From RGIG3002 sp045546775 (GTDB taxonomy: Bacteria > Bacillota > Clostridia > Lachnospirales > Lachnospiraceae), in contig JAZQDM010000062.1 in assembly GCA_045546775.1 (NCBI GenBank), forward strand, positions 1 through 21,516: DNA of 21,516 nucleotides, read 5' to 3'. Under the pieces are notes generated by a model. That model ran no database searches. It worked only from the letters and a program-made list of their open reading frames with translations, and had not been told where the DNA came from. The position numbers and the translations under genes were made by a program. Positions 14,516 through 21,516 of the stretch are shown here, in pieces; within the stretch, counting starts at the first letter, position 1; each line of letters opens with the position of its first letter.

Positions 14516-15670
14516 TTATTTCAACATAGATGTGCCTTCAAATTCCGGCAAAATCCCAAAATAGTCCAATACCGTAGCCGCAATATCTGCAAACGTTTCC
14601 CGTGTGCCAAGATTTGCAGGCGTAATATTTGCCCCGTACATCAAAAACGGAGTATACTCTCTGGAATGGTCTGTGGACACAGTATATCCCGGGTCACAAC
14701 CATGGTCTGCCGTAATCATCAACACATCATCCGGCCCCATCTTTGTCATAATTTGCGGTAATTTTGAATCAAAATAAGTCAGTGCTTTTGCATAACCGTC
14801 CACATCATTTCGGTGCCCGTAAAGCATATCAAAATCTACTAGATTTACAAAACATAATCCCTCAAACGCCTTATCAAAATATTCCAATGTTTTTTGAATA
14901 CCTTCTTCGTTCCCTTTTGTATAAACGTGCTCCGTGATACCTTTCCCTGCAAAAATATCATATATTTTGCCCACCGCTGTAACATCGTAACCATTCTCTT
15001 TTAACTGGTCCAACATTGTAACTTTCGGTGGTTTTAACGAGAAATCATGCCGGTTCGCTGTCCTCGTAAAGTTGCCCGGTGTACCCACAAACGGTCTTGC
15101 AATGACTCTGCCCACACCATGCTCTCCCTGCAAAATCTCGCGCGCAATACGACAATATTCATATAATTGCTGCACCGGCACAACCTCTTCATGTGCCGCA
15201 ATTTGAAACACACTGTCCGCAGAAGTATATACAATCAAATCTCCGCTTGCCATATGTTCCTCTCCGTATACTTTGATAACCTCTGTACCGGAAAACGGTT
15301 TGTTGCAGAGTACATTTCGTCCGGTTTTCTCTGAAAATTCCTTTAAAATATGTTCCGGAAATCCATTTGGATAGGTAGGAAGCGGCTGCTTGGAGCAAAT
15401 ACCTGCAATTTCCCAATGTCCTATTGTTGTATCCTTTCCTTTGGAAGCCTCTTTCATACGTGCCACAAGTGCCGTATGTGATTCCCCTTTTTGGCTTCCG
15501 TCCACACCGTCTATCTCAAACAGACCCAACTTTTCCATATTAGGCATATGAAAGAAAGGGCTGTTTGCAACTGACTTTAACGTATTGGTTCCTTTATCTC
15601 CATAGCTTGCCGCATCCGGCATCTCTCCGATTCCAAAACTGTCTAATACAATTAGAAATACTCTTTTCAC
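14516..15670 (-). CDS. deoB: Phosphopentomutase
   Basis: Interconverts ribose (or deoxyribose) 1-phosphate and 5-phosphate in nucleoside salvage. The 384-residue protein is of the alkaline phosphatase superfamily type. It has the N-terminal metal Asp in VLDSFGIG (Asp10), the phosphorylated Thr in GKDTTIGHWE (81 or 82), NLVDFDMLYGHRND, and the C-terminal metal-binding TADHGCDPG with a later TDHSREY. The start is GTG; the ribosome site AAAGGA is rather far (12 bases). A four-codon frame (ATG to TGA) overlaps the GTG in the GTGA arrangement and could couple translation. Nucleoside phosphorylase genes, common partners, are not in the window. Confidence 0.97.
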   Translation of the reverse strand: MKRVFLIVLDSFGIGEMPDAASYGDKGTNTLKSVANSPFFHMPNMEKLGLFEIDGVDGSQKGESHTALVARMKEASKGKDTTIGHWEIAGICSKQPLPTYPNGFPEHILKEFSEKTGRNVLCNKPFSGTEVIKVYGEEHMASGDLIVYTSADSVFQIAAHEEVVPVQQLYEYCRIAREILQGEHGVGRVIARPFVGTPGNFTRTANRHDFSLKPPKVTMLDQLKENGYDVTAVGKIYDIFAGKGITEHVYTKGNEEGIQKTLEYFDKAFEGLCFVNLVDFDMLYGHRNDVDGYAKALTYFDSKLPQIMTKMGPDDVLMITADHGCDPGYTVSTDHSREYTPFLMYGANITPANLGTRETFADIAATVLDYFGILPEFEGTSMLK

Positions 15671-15741
15671 TTTCGTACCATGTCCTTTCTAATTCTGTTT
15701 GTATAATAGCCTTATAACGTATTGTAATTTATCCGCGCTCA

Positions 15742-15770
15742 ATTATACCACACTTTTCCTATTTTAACAT
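15742..15770 (-). promoter_or_regulatory. Predicted promoter of deoB-prfC-transglutaminase block
   Basis: On the minus strand a perfect TATAAT (15742-15747) is preceded by TG at the extended -10 position. A weak -35, ATGTTA (15765-15770), lies 17 bases upstream. It falls in the 111-base gap between spoIIIAH and deoB, which has no recognisable terminator, so some read-through from the sporulation operon is possible. Confidence 0.6.
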
Positions 15771-15781
15771 ACCTTTTGCGA

Positions 15782-16528
15782 TTAATTAACCGCAACCGGA
15801 CTAATTACTATATTTTCACCTTCCACACCGGTTTTTCTTTTCACGATATCTTCAATCTGTGCCCGCATCGCGTCGGTAAGTTCAGCAGTATTTACTACAA
15901 CGTCCACACCTTCGTCACTAATACTTACTACAACATCCGTAAATCCTTTTGCTTCCAACAAAATTTCTGCCGCGGTTTCTTTTTCTGCAATATCCGTCAT
16001 CTGAATCATGCTATTTACTGCATCTTCTTTTTGGGCGTCGCTAAGTTCTGTACTGTTTATAATTTCCAAAAGCATTTCCTTATTTTTTGCTCTTGTCTGC
16101 TCCTTCAACAGTTTTGCATCGGACAAAGATACCAGACTGCTTCCGGATGTAAAAACAGCTTCACCCGGTGCTTCCGTACCGGTTGCGTCATCACTGATTA
16201 CCGCTTCCAAATCCTCTTCCAAGTAATCTTCCATCACTACTTCCACATCCGAATCCAAACTGTCAATATCGGTAAGCGCTGCCTGTTCCAAATCTTCATC
16301 TGAAATTTCAAACATGCCCGCTTCATCCAACACACCATCCAATTGTTCATCTATCAAATACTCCTCATTCATTTGTACCATATCCGTGTCCGATGTTACC
16401 GAATCGCTTGCTACGGCTAAATTTTCTCCGCCCAGTTTATCTTCCGCAAACTGCAAATAACCTGCCACGGCAATCATAACCGCCAGTGCTGTAATCATAA
16501 TTTGATTCTTTTTTCCTTTTCCGTTCAA
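15782..16528 (-). CDS. spoIIIAH: Stage III sporulation protein AH
   Basis: A 248-residue single-pass protein of the mother-cell membrane. Its extracellular domain binds forespore SpoIIQ to form the channel between the two cells. A membrane segment at about 9-26 is followed by a very acidic linker (about 45-120), a helical part (about 138-195, KLLKEQTRAKNKEMLLEI..) and the YscJ/FliF-like ring domain to the end (AAEILLEAKGFTDVVVSISDEGVDVVV). B. subtilis SpoIIIAH is about 218 residues; the extra length is the acidic linker. The TTG start is supported by AGAGAGG 9 bases upstream. Last gene of the spoIIIA operon. Confidence 0.93.
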   Translation of the reverse strand: MNGKGKKNQIMITALAVMIAVAGYLQFAEDKLGGENLAVASDSVTSDTDMVQMNEEYLIDEQLDGVLDEAGMFEISDEDLEQAALTDIDSLDSDVEVVMEDYLEEDLEAVISDDATGTEAPGEAVFTSGSSLVSLSDAKLLKEQTRAKNKEMLLEIINSTELSDAQKEDAVNSMIQMTDIAEKETAAEILLEAKGFTDVVVSISDEGVDVVVNTAELTDAMRAQIEDIVKRKTGVEGENIVISPVAVN

Positions 16529-16545
16529 CTGCTTATACCTCTCTT

Positions 16546-17148
16546 TTACTCAGTTTTCATTTTGGCTATTTTAATTTTATGAGCCTCTATTCCAAATAAT
16601 GCCTGAATCGCCTCCGATATATCAGAATTTACCCGCTCTCTTCCAGCTCCTTGTGCAACAACCATCACACCCTCTATTTCCGGCTCGCACAGCTGTGTTA
16701 CATACGGTACCTGATTTCCTTGTCCGTCTACGGTATAAAGCGTTGTTTCCGTACTTTCCGTATTGCTGATTTCCCGCGTTCCGCCCTCTGCATCTGCCTC
16801 CAATGTATTGGAGCGGTTCGTGGCACGGTCCTTTTCCACCACCGTTTTTTCGGATGCCGACAGTACAACCATCACTTCCACTTTTCCGACACCTTCTACA
16901 TAAGCCAGTGTTTCTTCCAATTTGTTTTCCAAATATGCAGTATAATCTGCCACTTCAAAACCACTTTCCGTCTGCACTTCTATTGTCTCACTTTGCTTGT
17001 CCGTTAAAACGGACTTTTTTTCCTCCTGCTCCTTGACCGGCATAAATATAATAAAAAGCAGTATCCCAACAAGAACAAAAACAATCATATTTTCTTTTTT
17101 TGTTCCGCCGCCCATAAGTTTTTCCAACAACTCTTTTCCACTACTCAT
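16546..17148 (-). CDS. spoIIIAG: Stage III sporulation protein AG
   Basis: A 200-residue protein that forms the large ring of the SpoIIIA-SpoIIQ channel in the B. subtilis system. A membrane segment lies at about 21-36 after a short cytoplasmic tail. The ring domain has the family pattern LEETLAYVEGVGKVEVMVVLSASEKTVV, a beta-insertion region (about 108-150), then EIEGVMVVAQGAG and an amphipathic C-terminal helix. The ATG lies inside spoIIIAF (8-base overlap), with AGGTGAGAGG upstream, indicating translational coupling. Confidence 0.95.
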   Translation of the reverse strand: MSSGKELLEKLMGGGTKKENMIVFVLVGILLFIIFMPVKEQEEKKSVLTDKQSETIEVQTESGFEVADYTAYLENKLEETLAYVEGVGKVEVMVVLSASEKTVVEKDRATNRSNTLEADAEGGTREISNTESTETTLYTVDGQGNQVPYVTQLCEPEIEGVMVVAQGAGRERVNSDISEAIQALFGIEAHKIKIAKMKTE

Positions 17149-17569
17149 TGCCTCTCACCTCAACTGTTATTGTTTCCACACGAATGCGTTCCACATCTGT
17201 TTGTCCCGTTTCTGCCTGTTGCTCCAACTGTCCTTCTGTCGTTTCCTGTAACTGCTCCTGTACAAGAAGTTCTGTTTCTGCACATTCCTTCTCTATGTAT
17301 GCCTCTATCTGCCCATGATATGCAAACCACTCTTCATCTGCATCTGAAACAGACTGTTCAAGCTTTTGTTCAAATTCTTTCATTTTTGCTTCATATGTTT
17401 CCTCAAAATTCATACCGACAAAGGAAAAAATAGGTGTTACAACTTGTATCATTACCATGAACCCAAATAGTAACTTTAAGTATCGTTCGTATTTTTTGCT
17501 CGGACAAAAGTGTAATAAGGTTTTTCCAAGCACCAAAAAAACACTGATTCGCATCAAAATTTCCAACAT
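17141..17569 (-). CDS. spoIIIAF: Stage III sporulation protein AF
   Basis: A 142-residue protein with two N-terminal membrane segments (about 6-22 and 33-51), then a helical, Glu/Gln-rich domain outside the membrane ending in IRVETITVEVRGNE. This matches the SpoIIIAF plan, but it is clearly shorter than the B. subtilis protein (about 206). The ATG at 17569 has AAGGCGG 8 bases upstream and is preferred over a frame 14 codons longer that begins inside spoIIIAE. It overlaps the next gene by 8 bases. Confidence 0.9.
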   Translation of the reverse strand: MLEILMRISVFLVLGKTLLHFCPSKKYERYLKLLFGFMVMIQVVTPIFSFVGMNFEETYEAKMKEFEQKLEQSVSDADEEWFAYHGQIEAYIEKECAETELLVQEQLQETTEGQLEQQAETGQTDVERIRVETITVEVRGNE

Positions 17570-17588
17570 ACTTTTTTCCGCCTTTCTT

Positions 17589-18638
17589 TTACCCGGTCGT
17601 ATAAGCCGCAATTGCTATTACAATCATAAAAAGCGAGATAATCGTCAACACAACTTTTAACAGCAAAAATCCGGCATCTCCTATTTTATCTACGCAATCA
17701 CATACTTTTTTATCTCCTGCCATCCCCACCAGCGCAGCACATCCTTTGAATGCACAGGCAAGCAACGCTATTTTTAATACCGGAAAAGCGCACAACACAA
17801 GCAATAAAATGAGCAGCAGCACACCAATACTGTTTTTGATTAACACAGCCGAACCTAGTACCACTTGTGAAATTCCCTCTGCCGCATCCCCGATTCCCGG
17901 AATGGCACCGACTGCTTTTTGCAACGTCGTATTTTTTAAGGAATCCACTGCAGGCAAAATCAAAGATTGAAAAAAACTAATTGCAGTCACTGTGGCAAGT
18001 GCTGCTTTCGTACCGAATCCAACCGCTTTTTTTAAGTAGCTCATCACAAGCAAAAGTCGGTCGCCGCCCCAAATTCCGTTCATGAAAACACAAAAAGTAA
18101 AGCCGTGTACAAGCGGCAGCACAATCAACTGCACAAGTTTTTCCACCCCATACAGCAATATAACCGCCACCTGATAATAACCATATGCCGTAGCAGTCCC
18201 GCCTGACGCTCCTACCGCCACAAGATAGGTCGGAATAAACAACTGCATAAAAACAACAATCTGTTCCACTGTTTCCGCCGCACATTGCGCCATCTCTCTA
18301 TATCCCTGCATCAAGATAGTAACAAGAAGCATATACAAAAAATAAAAACTAATATCCGAAATTTGGCGATTTTCAAACATATCTCCAAAATGTTTAAACA
18401 GTGCAGATATGACACCTAAGACCAAAATCCATACAAGCATGCTTTTTAGTCCTTCGGCCTGTCCACTCAACGAGGATATAAACTGCTTAAAAAAGGAGGA
18501 AAATGCCCCCAACACATCGCCGCTTAAAATTTGTTCAAACAGCGCTTGCATGTTCCATTCTATATCCGGAAAAAATTGTTCCAAATTGTTCTTCAGTTCA
18601 CCCAATCCGTATTCATTCCAATAGGACATTGCATCCAT
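17589..18638 (-). CDS. spoIIIAE: Stage III sporulation protein AE
   Basis: A 349-residue multispanning membrane protein of the SpoIIIA complex. After about 60 mostly soluble residues there are about seven or eight hydrophobic segments (first near 66-84, last near 325-345), with the family features VGASGGTATAYGYY, LVHGFTFCVFMNGIW and AVGAIPGIGDAAEG. B. subtilis SpoIIIAE is about 399 residues and starts with a signal peptide. Here the ATG has GGGAGA 6 bases upstream and begins MDAMSYWNEYG with no signal sequence. Seven codons upstream in the same frame is the TAA of spoIIIAD, so no longer form can be encoded. Confidence 0.95.
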   Translation of the reverse strand: MDAMSYWNEYGLGELKNNLEQFFPDIEWNMQALFEQILSGDVLGAFSSFFKQFISSLSGQAEGLKSMLVWILVLGVISALFKHFGDMFENRQISDISFYFLYMLLVTILMQGYREMAQCAAETVEQIVVFMQLFIPTYLVAVGASGGTATAYGYYQVAVILLYGVEKLVQLIVLPLVHGFTFCVFMNGIWGGDRLLLVMSYLKKAVGFGTKAALATVTAISFFQSLILPAVDSLKNTTLQKAVGAIPGIGDAAEGISQVVLGSAVLIKNSIGVLLLILLLVLCAFPVLKIALLACAFKGCAALVGMAGDKKVCDCVDKIGDAGFLLLKVVLTIISLFMIVIAIAAYTTG

Positions 18639-18656
18639 ATCGATTCTCCCTATTTC

Positions 18657-19040
18657 TTAAAGAAAATTCTGCATTGTCTCTATCAACGCAAACAAAATCG
18701 GCATGCCGCAAATCAATACAGACAATTTCCCCGTAATTTCAATTTGGCCGGCTATCGCCGAAAAACCGGCTTCTTTGCATATCCCGGCACAAAATTCGCA
18801 AATATATGTGATACCGATGATTTTGATTAATACATTGATGTACGAAGCACTCTCTCCAAGTAATTTTTTTAATTCAAACACTGTATCCAAAACCGTTCCA
18901 AGGCATTGTACTCCATAAGAAAAAATGACAATACAAACCGCAAAACCAATATAAAAACTGTATTCCTGTTTGCCGGATTTAAACTGTATTCCAAGAAGTG
19001 CGCCCACAATACCCAAAACGCCGATTTTTACCATATCCAT
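18657..19040 (-). CDS. spoIIIAD: Stage III sporulation protein AD
   Basis: A 127-residue membrane protein (B. subtilis 133) with four hydrophobic segments, in the pattern MVKIGVLGIVGALLGIQFKSGKQEYSFYIGFA near the start and GITYICEFCAGICKEAGFSAIAGQIE in the middle. It is a membrane part of the mother-cell SpoIIIA complex. The ATG at 19040 follows AGGAGAG by 5 bases, 10 bases after the spoIIIAC stop, and replaces a 22-codon longer frame running into spoIIIAC. Confidence 0.95.
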   Translation of the reverse strand: MDMVKIGVLGIVGALLGIQFKSGKQEYSFYIGFAVCIVIFSYGVQCLGTVLDTVFELKKLLGESASYINVLIKIIGITYICEFCAGICKEAGFSAIAGQIEITGKLSVLICGMPILFALIETMQNFL

Positions 19041-19050
19041 ATTTTCTCTC

Positions 19051-19245
19051 CTATAATTCAAACAACCCTTGTATGGTCGAAAAAAGTTCATATATGTACG
19101 GCACAATCCACGACAATACTAATATCAAGGCAGCCAGACTAAGCAAAAAAGAATGTTCTTCCCTACCGCTGTGCTTCAATATTTGACTTAAAATTGTGAC
19201 AAGAATTCCGACTGCTGCTATTTTAAAAATCAGACCGATTCCCAT
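19051..19245 (-). CDS. spoIIIAC: Stage III sporulation protein AC
   Basis: A 64-residue protein with two membrane segments (about 4-20 and 33-52), close to the 68 residues of B. subtilis SpoIIIAC. It starts MGIGLIFKIAAVG. The open frame runs 57 codons further upstream into spoIIIAB, but that part is not membrane-like. The ATG at 19245 sits 8 bases after AGGAGG. A second, out-of-frame ATG lies 4 bases upstream and is too close to the ribosome site. Confidence 0.94.
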   Translation of the reverse strand: MGIGLIFKIAAVGILVTILSQILKHSGREEHSFLLSLAALILVLSWIVPYIYELFSTIQGLFEL

Positions 19246-19265
19246 GCATGTTTCCTCCTTTTGCC

Positions 19266-19784
19266 TTAAATAAAAATAATCACAAGCATAATTCCGCCCA
19301 ATACGCCTACGCTTGTAATTACTTTTTCTTTGTTGTGTCTTGCCCCTTTTAATTGTGCTTCCAAATCCGCCAATTGTTCTGTGCTTTTTGCAATGCTTCT
19401 CACTTGCATCTCCCAATCAGCAAAACCAAGTTGATCCACAAATTCCAAAAAGAGTGTGCGTTCTTTTTCCTTTAAAGGAAAAGGTGCCAACGCCTGTTTC
19501 ATCTTCTCTTTCCATATATCCGGAAACAGCATTCCGCTTTGCTGTTGTGTTTGCTCATAGATTTTGCTAAGAACCTGTCCATACACACCATCCACTCTCT
19601 TGGCAATGCTGTAACACATTTCCGGAAAAGAAGTACGGCTATAACTAATTTCCGACTGAAATAATTGTAAAATTTGTTTCATTTGTTCCACATGGCTGAT
19701 TCGGATTCGCATTTCCTGGCAAAGTTTGAAAGAAAAACCAATACATCCGTACAGAACAAACAAAACCGCTAACACACGAAACAT
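19266..19784 (-). CDS. spoIIIAB: Stage III sporulation protein AB
   Basis: A 172-residue protein with membrane segments at both ends (about 4-20 and 157-171) and a soluble helical domain between, the layout of SpoIIIAB (a fold resembling type II secretion GspF domains). Family-like pieces are ISYSRTSFPEMC and the C-terminal GVLGGIMLVIIFI. The ATG lies within the end of spoIIIAA (16-base overlap), with GAGGAG 8 bases upstream, so the pair is probably coupled. Confidence 0.94.
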   Translation of the reverse strand: MFRVLAVLFVLYGCIGFSFKLCQEMRIRISHVEQMKQILQLFQSEISYSRTSFPEMCYSIAKRVDGVYGQVLSKIYEQTQQQSGMLFPDIWKEKMKQALAPFPLKEKERTLFLEFVDQLGFADWEMQVRSIAKSTEQLADLEAQLKGARHNKEKVITSVGVLGGIMLVIIFI

Positions 19785-20722
19785 TCTTGCAGCTCCTCAT
19801 CATAAATCTTTTTTTCCGTTACTCCATCCGGCTTTCTTCGCAACACAATGTACCGTTCAAAAATTGTTTCACGTACCAAACTTTGTCCCATCTCGTTATG
19901 AAGCAAATCATGCAAATCATTGCCATGAATGGTCGCCAACATCTTCACCCCGCTTCTCTTCATCCGGCGTATCATAATTTCATCCGTTTTGCTTCCGATT
20001 TCATCAACCGCCACTACTTTAGGCGCCATGGAACGGAGCAACATCATCATACCGATTTCTTTCGGGCAGGCATCTAACACATCGGTACGCATCCCCACAT
20101 CATTTTGTGCAATTCCTCGAAAACATCCCGCGATTTCAGACCTTTCATCCACAACCGATATCGGCATTCCTTCCCCATACTTGTTTCCGTCCGATATTTG
20201 ACGTACCATATCCCGAAGCAAAGTCGTTTTTCCTACCCCCGGCAAAGAAATAATTAAGGTACTTTGCAAATTGCCATTTTTGTACAAATACGGGAGGACA
20301 TCGTTTGCCACACCACATATTTCGTGAGATATTCGAATATTCATATACCGAATATATTTCATCCCTTTTACTTCAGACTCATTGCGCATAATAACTTGTC
20401 CCGCCACGCCAATCCGGTGTCCGCCTTGCACCGTCAAAAATCCTTGTCTGATTTCATCCTCATACGCATAAATGGAATAATGGCATATATGATTCAAAAT
20501 AGTTTCCAAATCGGCTGCTTCCAACACGTAAGCCTCCATACTTCCCATGGTCATCATGCCGCGTTTGTTCAAAAAATACTCTTTTCCACGCATAACGATT
20601 ACAACAGGTTGTCCGGTTCGCAACCGTATTTCCTGTACTTCATTTGCATTTCGTATCACTTGCAAAAATATATCGCGATAACTATCCGGAAACAATTGCT
20701 CAATACTGGCTTTCTTTTCCAT
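19769..20722 (-). CDS. spoIIIAA: Stage III sporulation protein AA (ATPase)
   Basis: A 317-residue mother-cell ATPase related to type II/IV secretion ATPases, thought to drive the SpoIIIA channel needed for late sigma-G activity in the forespore. The N-terminal domain (to about 150) contains EIRLRTGQPVVI and GFLTVQGGHRIGVAG. The ATPase domain has Walker A SLPGVGKTT (159-167), the Asp box VVDERSEIAG (near 190-199) and Walker B VVAVDEIG (236-243), then LATIHG. The first P-loop position is Ser rather than Gly. The ATG follows GGGGAGG by about 5 bases. First gene of the operon. Confidence 0.97.
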   Translation of the reverse strand: MEKKASIEQLFPDSYRDIFLQVIRNANEVQEIRLRTGQPVVIVMRGKEYFLNKRGMMTMGSMEAYVLEAADLETILNHICHYSIYAYEDEIRQGFLTVQGGHRIGVAGQVIMRNESEVKGMKYIRYMNIRISHEICGVANDVLPYLYKNGNLQSTLIISLPGVGKTTLLRDMVRQISDGNKYGEGMPISVVDERSEIAGCFRGIAQNDVGMRTDVLDACPKEIGMMMLLRSMAPKVVAVDEIGSKTDEIMIRRMKRSGVKMLATIHGNDLHDLLHNEMGQSLVRETIFERYIVLRRKPDGVTEKKIYDEELQECFVC

Positions 20723-20753
20723 CTTGTCCTCCCCTTCTTTTTCTCTTTACCCT

Positions 20754-20781
20754 AATATATGAACCAATATCCAAAATATGC
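20754..20781 (-). promoter_or_regulatory. Candidate sigma-E promoter of the spoIIIA operon
   Basis: On the minus strand GCATATT (20775-20781) and CATATATT (20754-20761) are 13 bases apart, about 30 bases upstream of spoIIIAA. They resemble the sigma-E -35 (ATATT) and -10 (CATACA-T) elements; the -10 differs at one position. Mother-cell sigma-E is the known activator of spoIIIA in B. subtilis. The spacer is about a base shorter than usual, and no sigma-A promoter is seen there. Confidence 0.55.
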
Positions 20782-20790
20782 CTGGAATAT

Positions 20791-20825
20791 AAAAAAGCCT
20801 CCCCGGCAATGCCGGAAAGGCTTTC
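20791..20825 (-). terminator. Rho-independent terminator after pnp
   Basis: The minus strand has AAAGCCT-TTCCGGC, the loop ATT, GCCGGGG-AGGCTTTTTT: a long G/C-rich stem followed by a T run, 13 bases past the pnp stop codon. It separates housekeeping pnp transcription from the sporulation operon. The plus-strand copy ends in only a short T run, so the main direction is minus. Confidence 0.92.
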
Positions 20826-20838
20826 TAATCTTTTTATT

Positions 20839-21516
20839 TTACTGCTGTGCAACGTCTTTCATAGAGAAGCTGATGCGTCCCATTTTGTCTTTGCCTAAGC
20901 AAACAACGGTAACAACATCACCTAATGTAAGAACGTCTTCTACATGGTTGATTCTTTCTTTTGAAATTTTAGAAATATGAACCATGCCTTCTTTGCCCGG
21001 AGCAAACTCAAGGAATGCACCGAATTCTTTAATGCTTACAACTTTACCTTTGAAAATCTGTCCTTCTTCAAAGTCAGTTGTAATAATTTTAATCATCTCG
21101 ATTGCTTCGTTCATCTTATCAGCGTCTGTACCGCAAACAGATACTGCACCTTCGTCAGAAATATCAATCTTAACGCCTGTTCTATCGATAATTGTGTTGA
21201 TTGTCTTACCTCTCTGTCCAACCACATCACCGATTTTTTCCGGGTTAATCTGAATCTGAACAATCTTCGGTGCATATTCGCCAACTGTCTCTCTCGGAAC
21301 AGAAATTGCTTTCTTCATGCAGTTGTCCATAATGAACATTCTTGCTTCACGACATCTTGCAATCGCACCTTCTACGATAGGTCTTGTCAAACCGTTAATC
21401 TTAATATCCATCTGGATAGCTGTAATACCTTCACGAGTACCGGTTACCTTAAAGTCCATATCTCCAAAGAAGTCTTCCAGCCCCTGAATATCTGTTAATA
21501 CGATATAATCATCATC
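20839..21516 (-). CDS. pnp: Polynucleotide phosphorylase, C-terminal part
   Basis: The last 225 codons of PNPase are present; the 5' part lies past the right edge. PNPase degrades RNA 3' to 5' with phosphate and can also add nucleotides. The fragment begins in the second RNase PH domain, with LEDFFGDMDFKVTGT (both metal-binding Asp residues, equivalent to E. coli D486 and D492) and ITAIQMDIKI. A KH domain with the VGQRGKTIN loop follows, then an S1 domain (GQIFKGKVVSIKEFGAFLEFAPGKEG, read in two parts, then HISKIS). It ends soon after the S1 domain at MKDVAQQ, without a long acidic tail. In B. subtilis other genes precede spoIIIAA, so pnp is a local difference. Confidence 0.97.
   Translation of the reverse strand, partial: DDDYIVLTDIQGLEDFFGDMDFKVTGTREGITAIQMDIKINGLTRPIVEGAIARCREARMFIMDNCMKKAISVPRETVGEYAPKIVQIQINPEKIGDVVGQRGKTINTIIDRTGVKIDISDEGAVSVCGTDADKMNEAIEMIKIITTDFEEGQIFKGKVVSIKEFGAFLEFAPGKEGMVHISKISKERINHVEDVLTLGDVVTVVCLGKDKMGRISFSMKDVAQQ

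Overview
This window looks like chromosome of a spore-forming, low-GC Clostridia bacterium, most likely of the family Lachnospiraceae (family inferred from gene content and order, not from a search). Every confidently identified gene lies on the minus strand, so transcription runs from high to low coordinates. All of the window except the last ~1.1 kb at the low-coordinate end is a conserved core segment. Its gene order parallels the Bacillus subtilis spoIIIA...spo0A region, with substitutions.

Right to left: the 3' part of pnp (20839-21516) ends at a clear terminator. The eight-gene spoIIIAA-AH operon follows (15782-20722), behind a candidate sigma-E promoter. It encodes the SpoIIIA channel used during engulfment in sporulation. 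Next is a block with its own vegetative-type promoter: deoB (nucleoside salvage), prfC (peptide-chain release factor 3) and a membrane-anchored transglutaminase-like protein. In B. subtilis accB-accC occupies this position. A strong promoter at 11613-11641 then starts a long run: an Asp23-family gene, nusB, xseA, xseB, ispA, dxs, tlyA, nadK, argR, recN and spoIVB. Genes there are tightly packed, some overlap, and no terminator is seen before 1053-1094. The run combines transcription antitermination, DNA repair (exonuclease VII, RecN), isoprenoid precursor synthesis (Dxs, IspA), rRNA methylation, NADP supply, arginine regulation and the sigma-K checkpoint protease. Sporulation genes bracket it: SpoIIIA acts to sustain forespore sigma-G activity, and SpoIVB is a forespore signalling protease.

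The left end breaks from the conserved order. Where spo0A usually follows spoIVB, there is a compact ~260-bp element of successive hairpins (849-1112). It is followed by an A/T-rich control region with four copies of a 12-bp motif arranged as two inverted pairs around a good promoter, and then by a Fic-family AMP-transferase gene cut by the window edge. This is the most accessory-looking and least explained part of the window.

No tRNA, rRNA, CRISPR array or transposase gene was seen. Starts were chosen by Shine-Dalgarno position and family length; several differ from the longest open frame.
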